From Hysterangium stoloniferum (taxonomy: Eukaryota; Basidiomycota; Agaricomycetes; Hysterangiales; Hysterangiaceae), in contig WHVD01000174.1 in the NCBI GenBank assembly GCA_015178975.1, forward strand, positions 1-64,000: a DNA stretch of 64,000 nt, in the 5' to 3' direction. Positions 34,640 through 45,065 of this stretch are shown piece after piece (position 1 is the stretch's first letter; the number at the start of each line of letters is the position of its first letter). A program made the position numbers and the translations under genes. The notes under the pieces were generated by a model. It was not told the origin of the DNA. It saw only the letters and a list, made by a program, of their open reading frames with translations, and did no database searches.

Positions 34640-35845
34640 CAATGAGTGACTTCACAATCTCATCACTGGCAAGTCATGCTGCATGTACCTCCTCTCATGC
34701 TGCATGTGCCTCCTCTCGTGCTGCACGCACCTCCAGAATGAACGCTTCTGTCTGCTTGCATTGCTCACTGATCATAACCTCCCTTGCATCCACTGAAGTA
34801 CGAATGAGGCCGATAATTGACTCAAGTGTGTCTTCATGGCGTTTTTTGCTCTTCGAAGTGTGTCGGCTTGTCAACATTGATATGCCAGAGCCAGAGGAGT
34901 CTTCCTGTGCTTGTCATAATGCCCTGTGGCTGAAAAAAGATTGTCCTGAGTGTGCTTCTTCAGGGATCGGTGTGAATGGCCCTTCATCATCGCATCACGC
35001 AAGTTCAAGCCAGCAGTCTTCTGAGCTTTGGCTGCCTAAAAAAAGTGAGTAGAATAAAGATATAATATCAAGAACAACATACCAGTTTCACTTTCTCACA
35101 ATCAGATTCCCTTGTTTCCTCTGCCAGTTTTTTGAGAGCTGCCACAGAATCCAAACGACCTGAGATGGCAGTGAAAAGATCTGCATCACGAGCGAGAGAA
35201 TTCCATGTGCTAACACCTCAAGTCTAATAGAGTTGTTAAATAAAATACATAAAGAAAAAAAAATGCACCTCAACAGCTTTCAAGAGACTGTACACCTTGT
35301 TTTTCAGTGTATCAGCTGAATGTCCCTCACATGCATTAGCCTGTTTGACCAAAACTGACACCTCCTGCCACTTGTCCTTTGACTCCCCATGCGTGCACAT
35401 CCAGGGGTTGACATTTAGAACTGCACTCAAAAGTGCTTTGAGGTCATTGGTCATGAACTCCTCCCTGGGCTTGCATCATTGTGTCCTCTTCTTGGTGGGT
35501 GAAGAGGCATCCTTGCTGCCATCAGTGAAAATGCCAGTGTCTGACTCACCTTCAAACACTCATGGAGATAATGTGACTGAAGTGACCTGGCGATGGCATG
35601 GAGATGACCTGACCGGAGTGACCAGTTGGGGGGCGTTGACCATGGAAGAGGAGTTGGGGGGAAGAGGGCATATGGGGGTGTGGGACCTGCATGTTGGATG
35701 CTTCAGATAAGTATCTTGCACGTTTTAAAGATGGGAGTGTGGGCGTGAGGGGCATCACATGTGATGATGGGAGAGGAGGTGAGGGCAAGAGAAGGGAAGT
35801 GTGATAGAAGTCAGAAGGTGACACAGTCCTGAATTGGTAGGACAT
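34640..35845 (-). pseudogene. Harbinger Myb/SANT-like helper protein
   Basis: Minus strand, convergent with the transposase. A Ser/Pro-rich N-terminus (from 35845) is followed by a trihelix/Myb-like domain (LSAVLNVNPWMCTHGESKD, KWQEVSVLVKQANACEGHSA, LKNKVYSLLKAVE). Introns of 45 nt (35268-35224) and 47 nt (35082-35036) follow. The end has a probable coiled coil (ISEQCKQTEAFILEVRAARE). In known PIF/Harbinger elements this partner binds the ends and recruits the transposase. Stops (one TGA right after intron 1) and a frameshift near 34880 inactivate it. Confidence 0.7.
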
Positions 35846-35876
35846 GGCATTCAGAATATGTGGACCTTGCAGACAC

Positions 35877-36200
35877 GTGTTAGATTAGGGAGAAGGGATA
35901 TGGTTTGGATGCACTGAGAAACCTGGAAAATGTGATGATAGCCTCAGAAAAGAATATATATGTTAGCATAGAAAACAGAGGGGATGGGTTGAACTTACTG
36001 GGGACCACTGGAACATGAAGTGATGGCCTTGAGAATGTGTGTTAGATTAGGAAGAAGGGATATGGTTTGGATGCACTGAGAAACCTGGAAAACATGATGA
36101 CAGCCTCAGAAAAGAGTCAGTTAGCATAGAAAACAGAGGGGACAGGTTGAACTCACTGGGGACCACTGGAACACAAGGTGATGGCCTTGAGAACACGTCT
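35877..36200. repeat. Subterminal 162-bp tandem duplication in the Harbinger element
   Basis: GTGTTAGATTAG starts at 35877 and again at 36039, with near-identical sequence between and the beginning of a third unit near 36194. Subterminal repeats often carry transposase or helper binding sites. Confidence 0.8.
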
Positions 36201-36646
36201 GTTAGGGTAAAGAGCCCAGTTTGGAGACTCAGCTGTCACATTTTAGGTCACACATTGGGAAATATTTTGATTGACGATACAGTGTTGATGTCCAGATCAT
36301 TCTGGAGCTGATACTTATTAGTTGCAAATACTCTCTAATGAGAATATCGACTCAGAACACCCACAAACATCTCTAGAAGTCTTACTCTAAGTATCCTGCT
36401 CTCTGCCTTTGCATGTGCTCGCCCACTCTCAGCCCCCGACCCCTTGACCTGACACTCAACTTATCCTTCGGTCCCAATCGGCAACTCACAATGAGGAACT
36501 TGTTAGGACTAGTCTTCACCCGCCTGAAATTTAAGGACACCCAATGGTTACTGGCAAGGGTGCAGCACATAAGCTGAAGCCAAGTCCTTCCGATCAGTCC
36601 CTGTCGGCCTACCGACATTAGTCAGTTTTTAGTTCGTAACAAAACC

Positions 36647-37260
36647 TCTGAAAAGGTCCAGAAATCTAAAAATGTCCGAAAATCCAATCAGGTCTGAAAG
36701 TCTGAAAAGGTCCAGAACAGAGTCTGGAAGTTCTGAGGGATCTGAGCACACTGAAAATGTCAGAGCAGACAAACAGGGCAAATGTCACGAATGTACAAAC
36801 TCAATTTTCGATAATATTCAATTTAATATTTCTTCAACATTTCTTTGACATTTCTTTGACATTCCTTCGACTTTCCAACTCGACTTCCAACTCGACTTCT
36901 GACTTGACTATTCTTCAACAATATCTTTGACAATCTCAAATATCTTCAACTTGTCTCAGTTTGATGTCATTAATGATTTCACTTTGATATCATAATATAA
37001 TCATAGGTAAATGACATACTGTATAGTATATAAGGGTAATGATAGGAATGAAGGAATTCAGTCAAAAAACCTGTATCTTAATCTGTATTATTACTATTAT
37101 ATTATTAATTTGACTTCTACTGTATCTAATATTTCTTCGATATAATTATTTGTGAGCCTCTGTGTCCTATCCTTGCCTCATGCTTTATCAACAGGATGAA
37201 TTAATACTTCGTCGAATGAGGCATCTGTATTCGATATTGTTGAATATTCTTCAATTGTTT
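36647..37260. other. AT-rich, possibly LTR or promoter-like, no gene
   Basis: Contains a run of short repeats of TCTGAAAAGGTCCAGAA, a CAACTCGACTTC repeat and a TATAGTATATAAGGG that could be a TATA box, ending near TTTATCAACA. It may be an LTR of an unidentified element. No protein is encoded. Confidence 0.3.
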
Positions 37261-37659
37261 ATTTAACTTTATTGAGTAAAATTTGATTCATGACAGCAAA
37301 GGGGACAGGGGTGATGAAAGTCTGAAGATGCCAAAAATGCAGAGGATGCAAGGCAGTGTGAGAATAAAGGCTAACCAGTAAGACAGAAAGGTGCCAGAAA
37401 GGCTGGAAAGGTTCTGAATGGACCGGAAATTGTCCATGAGGGGCCAGAATGTTGCCTGGGAGCAACAGGGAATGCCAGAAAAGGCCAGAATGGGCTGAGA
37501 GTTGCCTGTGAGGGACAAAACCTTTCCCAAAGGCAAGGGACAAGGAGGAGTTAGAGTGGTCACTGTAAATAGGCAGTGGACACTGAGAGGATCTTGTCAG
37601 AGAAGGAGGTGGTCCACAGGGAAAAGCCATGGGGAAAAGTCACAGAAGTTCTGAGGGTG

Positions 37660-38060
37660 GGCAGGACTTGTTCTAACTTCGAATGGCTATGTGTCACAAA
37701 ACCAGGAAGTCCATATGTTCTGGGAACATGTTGCATGTGAACTGGAAAATCTGGGAATTCTGGGGTGAAGACTAGGAACCTGGAGGTTCTGGGAATATGC
37801 TGGATGGAACAGAGAAGTCCATGTGTTCCAAGAATACACTGGTGACATCAAGAAGTTTAGATAAGACTGAAAACAGGCTGAAAGTCATAGAATCGGGAGG
37901 TCTGGGGTTCTGAGAATATGCTGGATGTGAACTGGGAAGTCTGGGCTCCGAGAATGTGCTGGATGAGCACCAGGAAGTCCAGGTACCCCAAGGATACATG
38001 ACTGGTCATATGTTGGATTGCCCAAGGGCTGGAAAATGCCCAGATGAGCCAGGAGTTGCT
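37660..38060. repeat. Degenerate ~60-bp tandem repeats
   Basis: Repeated phrases such as CCAGGAAGTCCA, GAACTGGGAAGTCTGGG and GGAATATGCTGGATG recur about every 50-65 bp. Open frames here on the minus strand are a consequence of the repeats. 37261-37660 is similar in composition but less regular. Confidence 0.5.
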
Positions 38061-38349
38061 ACGAGAAAAGGGAATAGTCCAAGAGCTACAAGTATATATG
38101 GGCATATGTGAAACATAGAGTAGAATGGATCATCATAATAAAAGGGGACATATCAAAGCATAACCAGATGGTACAAGTATAACTTGACAGGGGGCATAAA
38201 TGGGGTTTGATCGCTGTGAAGGTATATGTCAGTGTCGGTTTACCGACAGTTGCTGATACAATGACTTGGTCAATAACTTAAAATGCAGAGAGACGATAGT
38301 ATCATCAGGGACTGTCGGGTTGTGACATGGTTGTGACATGCTCATAACA
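38060..38349 (-). repeat. Family B LTR, 3' LTR of a minus-oriented gypsy relic
   Basis: The terminal half of the LTR (minus strand starts TGTTATGAGCATG at 38349). Immediately inside is GGGGGGATAC, the polypurine tract, so the element's body lies to the right and reads on the minus strand. The antisense gene at 38521-39519 is then in the same relative place and orientation as in the element at 1-5214. Confidence 0.75.
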
Positions 38350-38462
38350 GTATCCCCCCATTTGGCTGAAATCCCAAGGAGGCTGAAATCTAGATCTTGT
38401 ACATAAAACTTGTCGGTTACAGGTGGTGTGTCAAGACATCATGTGACCTGGTAAAATTTTAC

Positions 38463-38469
38463 ATATAAA
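38463..38469 (+). promoter_or_regulatory. TATA box of the antisense gene copy
   Basis: ATATAAAA lies about 55 nt before the ATG at 38521, matching the spacing at 4238-4184. Confidence 0.55.
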
Positions 38470-38520
38470 AATTTGAGGGGTGCTGGTGCTTGATATTTTA
38501 ACTCTTTTCCTTCAACCTTG

Positions 38521-39519
38521 ATGAGGGTTCAGGATTAAAGCCTTTCCCATCCAGGCCAACTGTCGCCCCCATATCAGATCTGAGTGGACCCCTGAATGCA
38601 CAAGAGCATTGATGTCTTCCTGAAGAAAAGAAGAAGGCATGTGAGGAGGAGGAACATACAGAGAGGGAAGAGCTGAAGGTGATAGAGGTGGAGGAGAAAA
38701 GGTTGGCAGAGGAGGAGGCTGCTCGCAAGCATTGGGAAGCTGAGCTTGCAAAGAAGAAGCAGAGGGAGGCTGATTGGGTGTGAGAAGAGGAGGCGAAAAA
38801 GAAGTGGGAGGGTAAAGTAAGTCAGAAATTCCTCATTCTTGTAACCTCACTGACATCCTTTTACAGTGCAAGGTGGTGGCACCATCGGATTCCAATGATG
38901 AAGAGGATGGGGAGGATGAGGAGGAAGTGCCAGGGCCTTCAAGCCCTAAGGTATGTTCGGACTCCTATTATTTAGTTGTTTTTTTTTTTTATTTTTTCAG
39001 TTATAGAAACAAAAATGGGCCCTCAAGGTGGGGCCTGAAAACAACCCAAAGTGCAATCAATGCACTAACTGAGGTTGGACTTGCCATCCATGGACCAATG
39101 GTCAGGGCCACACATGCCAAGAGTGTGCCAATCAAAAACTCGGTTGCATCTTCCCGGATACTGATGGAAATGGGCCATATCAAGAGCAGCAGGCAGACAC
39201 ATTGGAGGAGCAGAACTGACTCCTGCACACATATTTCTTGGAAACAAGTTGGTTCCGACACAAACAACTGCGACAACAAGTGCTCTTCACCAAACAATTG
39301 CGACTATTGGGCTTAGGGCTGGAGAAACAAACCAGCATCATAGAGTATCTCAGAGAGCAACTCAAACAGTATTTAGAGGTGTCAAGTTCCAATGAAGCTG
39401 GGCCAGGGGTTGAGACATCGGAGAAGGTCAGTGAGAAGGAGGTGTCAGTGGCCATCGGTGTAGGGGAAATCTCGGAAGCTGGGGAAGAAGAGGAGGTTGT
39501 TGAATCGACTTTTAGATAG
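38521..39519 (+). pseudogene. Antisense-gene copy 2 with Zn2Cys6-like cluster
   Basis: Same gene plan as 4184-3194. Exon 1 (38521-38816) starts with a G-K-P/S-R-P-rich stretch after a 1-nt frameshift and becomes a Glu/Lys/Ala-rich helix (KRLAEEEAARKHWEAELAKK). Intron 1 is 38817-38866 (50 nt, GTAAGT), exon 2 is 38867-38950 (acidic, 28 codons, phase 0) and intron 2 is 38951-39000 (50 nt). Exon 3 holds C-x2-C-x6-C-x10-C-x2-C-x6-C at 39052-39147, a Gln/Leu-rich helix and an acidic tail ending at the TAG 39517. In-frame TGA codons after GTG and AAC fit CGA-to-TGA decay. Sequence identity to the first copy is low but every structural feature is kept. Confidence 0.75.
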
Positions 39520-39589
39520 TTGAATACAATGGTTTTAAAAAAAAACAAACAAAAACAAAAAACATAAGACATAGTCAACAGTCTGTGGA

Positions 39590-40078
39590 TAAGAATCAAC
39601 TTCCACCTCCTGACTTTAAGATTAGAGACTGAGTATTTGTTAAAGCCGAGTGTTTCTGAACCACTAGACCCTCCAAGAAGCTCTCTGAAAAATATCTAGG
39701 TCCTTTTGAAGTTATAGCACAAGCCAGCACACTTTCATGGACTCTTTGGCTTCCTGACAACATGCATGCAGTGCACCCAGTATTTCATGTATCTATGTTA
39801 GACCCACATTATACCAGATTGCATACAACCACCACCACTACCACCTGTGATTATTGACAGAGAACCTGAATTCGAGATATTGGAAATCCTAGACTCCAAG
39901 ATCAACAATCGCTAATGCTCATGCAAGTTACTTTATTTGGTCAAATGGGCTGGCTATGAAGGTACAGATGAAGAAACTTCATGGATCCTAGCCACAGAGC
40001 TTGGCAATGCATCAGAAATTGTCTTAGGTTTCCATCAAGCATACCCAAACAAACCCGGTCCCTTAGGCTCTCTATAGA
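39590..40078 (+). pseudogene. gypsy pol 3' end: GPF module and chromodomain
   Basis: Matches the last ~160 codons of the pol at 1-2990: TRPSKKLSEKYLGPFEVIAQ, MHAVHPVFHVSMLD and, after a frame change, CKLLYLVKWAGYEGTDEETS ending GPLGSL and a stop. It lies on the same strand as the antisense-gene copy before it, unlike the convergent order elsewhere, so it belongs to a different, abutting element. Confidence 0.85.
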
Positions 40079-40099
40079 TTTTCATGTAGTATCTGACAC

Positions 40100-40604
40100 C
40101 CTTTCCCCAAATCCTTCATTGGTTGCAGATTTGAATTCCGTTCAAAGTTGTCTTCATCATAGGTAGTGGAACATTTCAGCTTGGCCTCAGAACCTTCTTC
40201 ACTTTTTATTGTTGATGATGACGTTGATGTTGAAGAACCGGGTTTCGAAACAACACACACCTCTTTGAGACTAAGCCATGCAAACATACCCATTGGTGCA
40301 GAACACGAGGGGAGCATGTGTAGGAGGTGGAATGAGCAGTGGATGGAATAGGTTTTATAGCACAAATGAGATGATTTTGTCAATCTCCAGCTTGGTGTTT
40401 TTGTGTTGGTTACTTGCACTGTCCTTTCTTCTCACCTATGACCTTCCTTCACTTCCTCTCTAACTCTTCATCCAAAGGCACCTCCTCATCACTCCCATTC
40501 CTTTCACTACACACTCATCCACTGCCCCTGCAAACACAAACACAAACAACAAACACAAACAACATAGTCCATAGTGAGCTTCACAATCTCTGCATCTGAA
40601 TGTA
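40100..40604. other. Copy of 13060-13500 host-derived sequence
   Basis: Matches the region around the transcription-factor acidic exon (ACAACACACACCTCTTTGAG and GGGAGCATGTGTAGG) and then a piece like 14360-14470. It continues after the mariner insertion at 42174-42847 with the low-complexity block seen in the tandem units. Strongly CpG-depleted relative to the left-hand copies. Confidence 0.65.
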
Positions 40605-42171
40605 CAGTGGCTTCCAAAACTGTCCCAATGTTTTGGTAATTCTCAATAAATGCTTTATAACCTACCAAATAATTTTTTTAAAACAGTGAAATTATTCTCA
40701 CATATACCTTAGCATACTAGCTTTGATATACCCAAATATTACATAATATATAGATGGATATTGGTGCCACAGTGAATATTTAAAAATGACCAATCATTGG
40801 GACAGTTTTGCAACCCTCTCTTTTCACACATTTCATTATATCATATTATATTCTAGAGGGCCAGGAAAATTACACAAAACTTCACGTGACATCTATGTGA
40901 TTCTCTAATTAATATGTGACATGAAACATAACATTTTAACTATCATTCTTATCATGAAAACTATTTGCCCTCTCAAAAGAGAACAAGCCATCTCCCTCCT
41001 ACAAAATGGACTCTCCAATAGGAATGTAGCCTCTACAACAGGTCTTAGCAAATCTACTATCAGTAGAATCGCTCAGGAGATAGAGATAGACAAAGAAAAC
41101 CTGAAAGGAAGACGTCCATCCAAGCTTTCTCCTACTGACCAAAGGAGGATCATATATCAAATCACCTCTGGCAAACTAGATAATGCTATCCAGGCCACAC
41201 ACTACATTAATTCCATCAATAAATATCATGTCTCACCCAAAATAGTTAGAAGGACCTTGAAATAGCATGGTTTCAAAGCTGTAGTCAATGCAAAAAGACC
41301 TTTGCTCAAGGCTCAACATAGAAAGGCCAGGTTAAGCTTTGCCCTCAAGTACCAAAACTGGACTGTGGATGATCAGAAAAGGGTCTTGTGGTCTGATGAG
41401 ACCAATATCAATAAGATTGGGTCAGATGGACATCAATATGTGTTGAAGAAAGCTGGAGAACCACTTTCTGATAGGACAACCCAACTTACAGTCAAGTATG
41501 GAGGTGGAGATATCATGGTGTAGGGCTGTATGGGTTGGAATGGAGTGGGAATGCTTGCAGAGATTGAAGGAAGGATGGATTCTGCACAATATGTGGAGAT
41601 CCTGGCTCAGCATTTGTCCCAGAGCATTGAAGATTTGGATATTCCAGCAGATGAGGCCATTTTCCAGCAGGATAATAACCTAAACACATATCCAAGATGG
41701 CACAAAAATGGTTTTTTGAAAATCATATTCAGGTGTTAGACTGGACAGCACAGTCTCCTGACCTGAATCCCATAGAACATCTTTGATTCCACCTGAAGAA
41801 ACAGCTCTCATAGGAGAGGGTGGAAGTGGAATGGGCAAAGATTGAGCCTCAGAAGTGTCAGAAACTGATTGAAAATATGCCCAGAAGACTTGATGCTGTA
41901 ATAAAGCCTAAGGGAGGCCATACAAAGTACTAGAATAACAAGATATCTGATTCAAAAAGGGTGGTTGCAAAACTGTCCCAATGATTGTTCATTTCTAAAT
42001 ATTCACTGTGACACCAATATTCATCTATATTATGTAATATTTGGGTATGTCAAAGCTAGTATGCTAAGGTATATTTAAGAATAATTTCACTATTTTAGAA
42101 AATTTATTTGGTGGGTTATAAAGCATTTATTGAGAATTACCAAAACATTGGGACAGTTTTGGAAGCCACTG
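40605..42171 (+). mobile_element. Tc1/mariner DNA transposon (1567 bp)
   Basis: Perfect-looking terminal inverted repeats (CAGTGGCTTCCAAAACTGTC and longer) are flanked by TA on both sides (40603-40604, 42172-42173), the target duplication of this superfamily. Long inverted repeats extend about 130 bp, including GTTTTGGTAATTCTCAATAA. One broken transposase gene is inside. It interrupts host-derived sequence continuous from 40604 to 42174. Confidence 0.95.
40954..41933 (+). pseudogene. Tc1-type DD34E transposase
   Basis: Starts MKTICPLKREQAISLLQNG with two helix-turn-helix regions (NRNVASTTGLSKSTISRIAQ), then RVLWSDETNINKIGSDG (first D), AIFQQDNN (second D) and QSPDLNPIEHL (E). Stops at about 41264 and 41521, a frameshift near 41680 and a TGG-to-TGA stop after EHL break it. 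Length when joined, about 320 residues, is normal for Tc1 transposases. Confidence 0.9.
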
Positions 42172-42173
42172 TA

Positions 42174-42847
42174 CATCAAACCCACCTGTCCCCACTTCCA
42201 CTCCTACCCTGCCTTAATGCAGGCACAGTCACAATACTCCTTACACTAGCACCTGGAGATTGATGATGATGTGGTTGTTGATTTTGATCATTTCCCCACT
42301 TGACTCTGCCGCTGCATCTGAGCCTGTTGCCCAGCAGCAGTTTGTTCCCTTCAGCCACAATCCATGCAGGTGTAGAGAGCAAAAGGACCAGTCTGGGTCG
42401 CAATTGTGGTTGGGGTTGTGATTAAGTATGCAATTGTGACTGTGACTGCAAGGGTCTGGAAGGGAGTTTTGCCAAGGTGTTGTGAGACTGATATGTTGTT
42501 GTTGTTGTTGCTTGAAGTGGGGTTGAGATTGGGATCAAGATTGGGCATGTAGTTGGTGTTACGGTGCAGCACTGGAATTTCAATTGTGGAGCTGGCTATA
42601 CTGGGAGTGGAATGTGATTGTGGGGATAGCTGTGACTGCTGTGGTTGGACCCATGCCACCTGCTTCACCCCTGCCTCCAGTGGTACTTGAAACACTATGT
42701 GGATATGGAGTTGACATTGATGTACTTGACCCCAAGACTGGTGCTGATCCCGTGAGTTATATCCCATTAGAACTTGGCCCTCTCACCCCTGCTGCTGCTG
42801 CACACATCAAGTGCCCACCTCCAGATCCCAATGTCCCTTCACCTCCT
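42174..42847 (-). other. Low-complexity tail block, CpG-poor copy
   Basis: Continues the host-derived block interrupted by the mariner. It matches the Gln/Asn-rich stretches of the 18-28 kb units; the minus frame 42767-42351 contains NPTSSNNNNNISVS. Near 42848 it switches abruptly to gypsy pol. Confidence 0.5.
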
Positions 42848-43401
42848 TGTCAATCAAACATTGGAATAATCTCTGCATATATTGCAACTATCAACAGGAC
42901 AATTGGAAACCACTGTTACCCCTTGCAGAATTCACCTACAACAATGCACCATCCGCTACTACTAATGTATCCCCCTTCTTTGCAAATAAAGGTTCCCAAT
43001 ATTATGGTGCATCCAGAATGGAACCTTGCCTCAGCCTGTGCTCAAGAGTTTGTCACAGACCTCGATGAACTCCATCAAGAACTCTGGAAAGTGATAACAT
43101 CCACCCAAGAGCAATATCAACATACAGCAGACCAAACCTGGATTCCACCACCTAGCTTTATGATTGGTGACTGTGTTTTTGTTAAAGCTCAATTCTTCCA
43201 GGCTACCCATCCATCTAAAAAACCTACTGAAAAGTATTTAAGACCATTTGAAATTATAGCACAAGCTGGCTCTGTATCATGGACCTTGCAGCTCCTGGAT
43301 AGTATGTATGCTCATGGGTACACCCAGTATTCCATGTCTCTATGTTAGAACCATGTACTGCTAACACTATCCTGCACTGCATGCAACCTCTGCCCCCTCC
43401 A

Positions 43402-44636
43402 TGTAAGATTCTGATAGCCTGGGGAACCACAGTATGAGGACTCTCTACTGTTGGAGTGTAGCCACTTAGAGTAGAGTGGTGTAGATATGTATAAACTGGT
43501 AATATAACTAGGCTTTCAGATGAGGGATCTACTCCTCATCTGAACTAACTATATACTAAATTACATGGTCTGTGCATTCCAAAGAACACATATGGATCTA
43601 GGACACATGACTATCTAATAATACTATCACAGAAGAACCATGAACCAGATTGATCCTAACAGTCACAAGATGAGATATGACATCATAACTAATTGTATGT
43701 TATCATATTCTAACACTTCCCCATGATCAAATATCTCATGACAACAAGAATTACTTCAGTTTGGATTTTGATGTGGAAGTGGAGGCCACACATACTGGAG
43801 TGGCAGTGCCTTTGCTCTTAGTATGAGTGCAGTCTCATTTTGACTGGGCATGCTGTCATCATAACTAAGTGGCATCCATTGAAACAGACATGACAAACTG
43901 AGGGGCAATAGATGGCAAGAGATGAGGCAAGGCAATGAGATTACTATACTGAGGAAGAATGGTATTATGACTTTTCTTCTTATTATTGGCAGTAATCCAT
44001 CATCTAACCACAGGAATGACAGGCTGAAGCTTGATGACCCTTGGCATTGCACTTCCCACACTTGACGGATGGGGAGGACAGCTTAGCAGTAAGGGTGCAC
44101 ATAGCTGGGGAAAGCTCATTGAAAGGAGCCTGCACCCATGCCTGCAGTGCTTGGGTCACTTGTGCAATGAAAGCCCAGATCAACATAATGGCTTGGTTGA
44201 ATCCAGGGTTTGTCATCGATGGGGGTGGCTTCTTGAACACTGCTTCCAAATTGTTGGTTGCTGTAATGTGGTCAGTCATGATTGCGAAAAGCCACAACAA
44301 TGGTTATCTGAAAGTGTAAGATGCTGATAGCCTAACCACAGTATGAGGACTCTCTACTGTTGGAGCATAGCCACTTAGAGTAGAGCAGTGTAGATATAAA
44401 TTGGTGATATGTATAACTAGGCTTTCAGATGAGGGATCTACTCCTCATCTGAACTAACTATATACTAGATTACATGGTCTGTGAACTGGTCTGTGCATTC
44501 CAAAGAATGCATACAGATCTAGGACACATGACTATCTAATAATACTATCATGGAAGAACCATGAACCAAATAGATCCTAACAGTTACAAGACAAGATATG
44601 ACATCATAACTAATTGTATGTTATCATATTCTAACA
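43402..44636 (-). mobile_element. Small gag-only LTR retrotransposon (TRIM/LARD-like)
   Basis: LTRs at 43402-43715 and 44315-44636 (314 and 322 bp) start TGTAAGAT and end TTCTAACA on the plus strand. CTCCA duplications flank it (43397-43401, 44637-44641). Reading on the minus strand, a purine tract CATGGGGAAG precedes the second LTR and the only protein remnant is a CCHC-type gag fragment. The ~600-bp interior has no pol, so it is non-autonomous. Minus-strand LTR start TGTTAGAATATGA is copia-like. Confidence 0.9.
44004..44300 (-). CDS. gag fragment with CCHC zinc knuckle
   Basis: 98-codon frame. Its end, CGKCNAKGHQASAC, fits C-x2-C-x4-H-x4-C, the nucleocapsid zinc knuckle that binds element RNA. 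It is followed by short further open frames to 43756. It is the only coding remnant of the small LTR element. Confidence 0.7.
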   Translation of the reverse strand: MLWLFAIMTDHITATNNLEAVFKKPPPSMTNPGFNQAIMLIWAFIAQVTQALQAWVQAPFNELSPAMCTLTAKLSSPSVKCGKCNAKGHQASACHSCG

Positions 44637-45065
44637 CTCCAGTCATTATAGACAGAGAACCCAAATTTGAAATCTCACAAATTTTAGACTCAAAAAAATA
44701 GATAATCATCGACACACTTGTAAACTGCTCTACTTGGTCAAGTGAGCAGGTTACAAGGGTACAGATAAAGAAACTTCTTGGATTTTGGCCACAGAACTCA
44801 GGAATGCCATGGAGATCATAACTGACTTTCATACAGCATACCCACTCACACCTGGCCCATTATCCTCTCTCTAGCTGCATTATCCACAGACTCCATATAC
44901 ATTTTGGATTCATCTTATTATTCCTTGTCACCCTATGTCTCTCTTGCTTTGCAGATTTTTGACTTGTTTCATTTTTGTTTTATGTGGACATTCTGCAGGT
45001 TTTCTCATTTTTCACACTTTCTTGTTAAAGTATTTAAAAAAAATGAGAAAAAAAGGTATATTATT

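Larger units (their letters stand above)
33098..36336 (+). mobile_element. PIF/Harbinger-type DNA transposon (3.24 kb)
   Basis: Terminal inverted repeats AGAGAGTATTTGCAACTAAT face each other at 33098 and 36336, flanked by AAT on both sides (33095-33097, 36337-36339). A 3-bp duplication is typical of this superfamily. It carries a DDE_Tnp_4 transposase (plus) and a convergent Myb/SANT-like helper (minus), the classic two-gene set. Both are disrupted, so it is dead but could once have been autonomous. CpG is scarce throughout. Confidence 0.85.
32651..36641 (+). repeat. Solo LTR, family B, split by a Harbinger element
   Basis: The two LTR parts are 32651-33097 (starts TGTTACGACTGTG) and 36340-36641 (ends GTTCGTAACA). 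AAACC flanks both sides (32646-32650 and 36642-36646), a 5-bp target duplication. The DNA transposon 33098-36336 sits between them. Removing it and one AAT gives a contiguous LTR matching 63134-63852. Confidence 0.85.
42848..44878 (+). pseudogene. gypsy pol fragment split by a small LTR element
   Basis: The first part (42848-43401) carries CNYQQDNWKPLLPLAEFTYN, EQYQHTADQTWIPPPSF and KPTEKYLRPFEIIAQAGSVS. The rest (44637-44878) carries the chromodomain relic and ends GPLSSL. The 43402-44636 insertion separates them and the 5-bp CTCCA is duplicated on each side. Stops and CpG loss are frequent. Sequence downstream to 45562 matches 2990-3760, including the antisense gene. Confidence 0.9.

Noticed and set aside
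39001..39297. Hydrophobic minus-strand frame that looks membrane-like
   Set aside because: It is the antisense shadow of exon 3 of the zinc-cluster gene copy; the plus frame has the conserved cysteine spacing.
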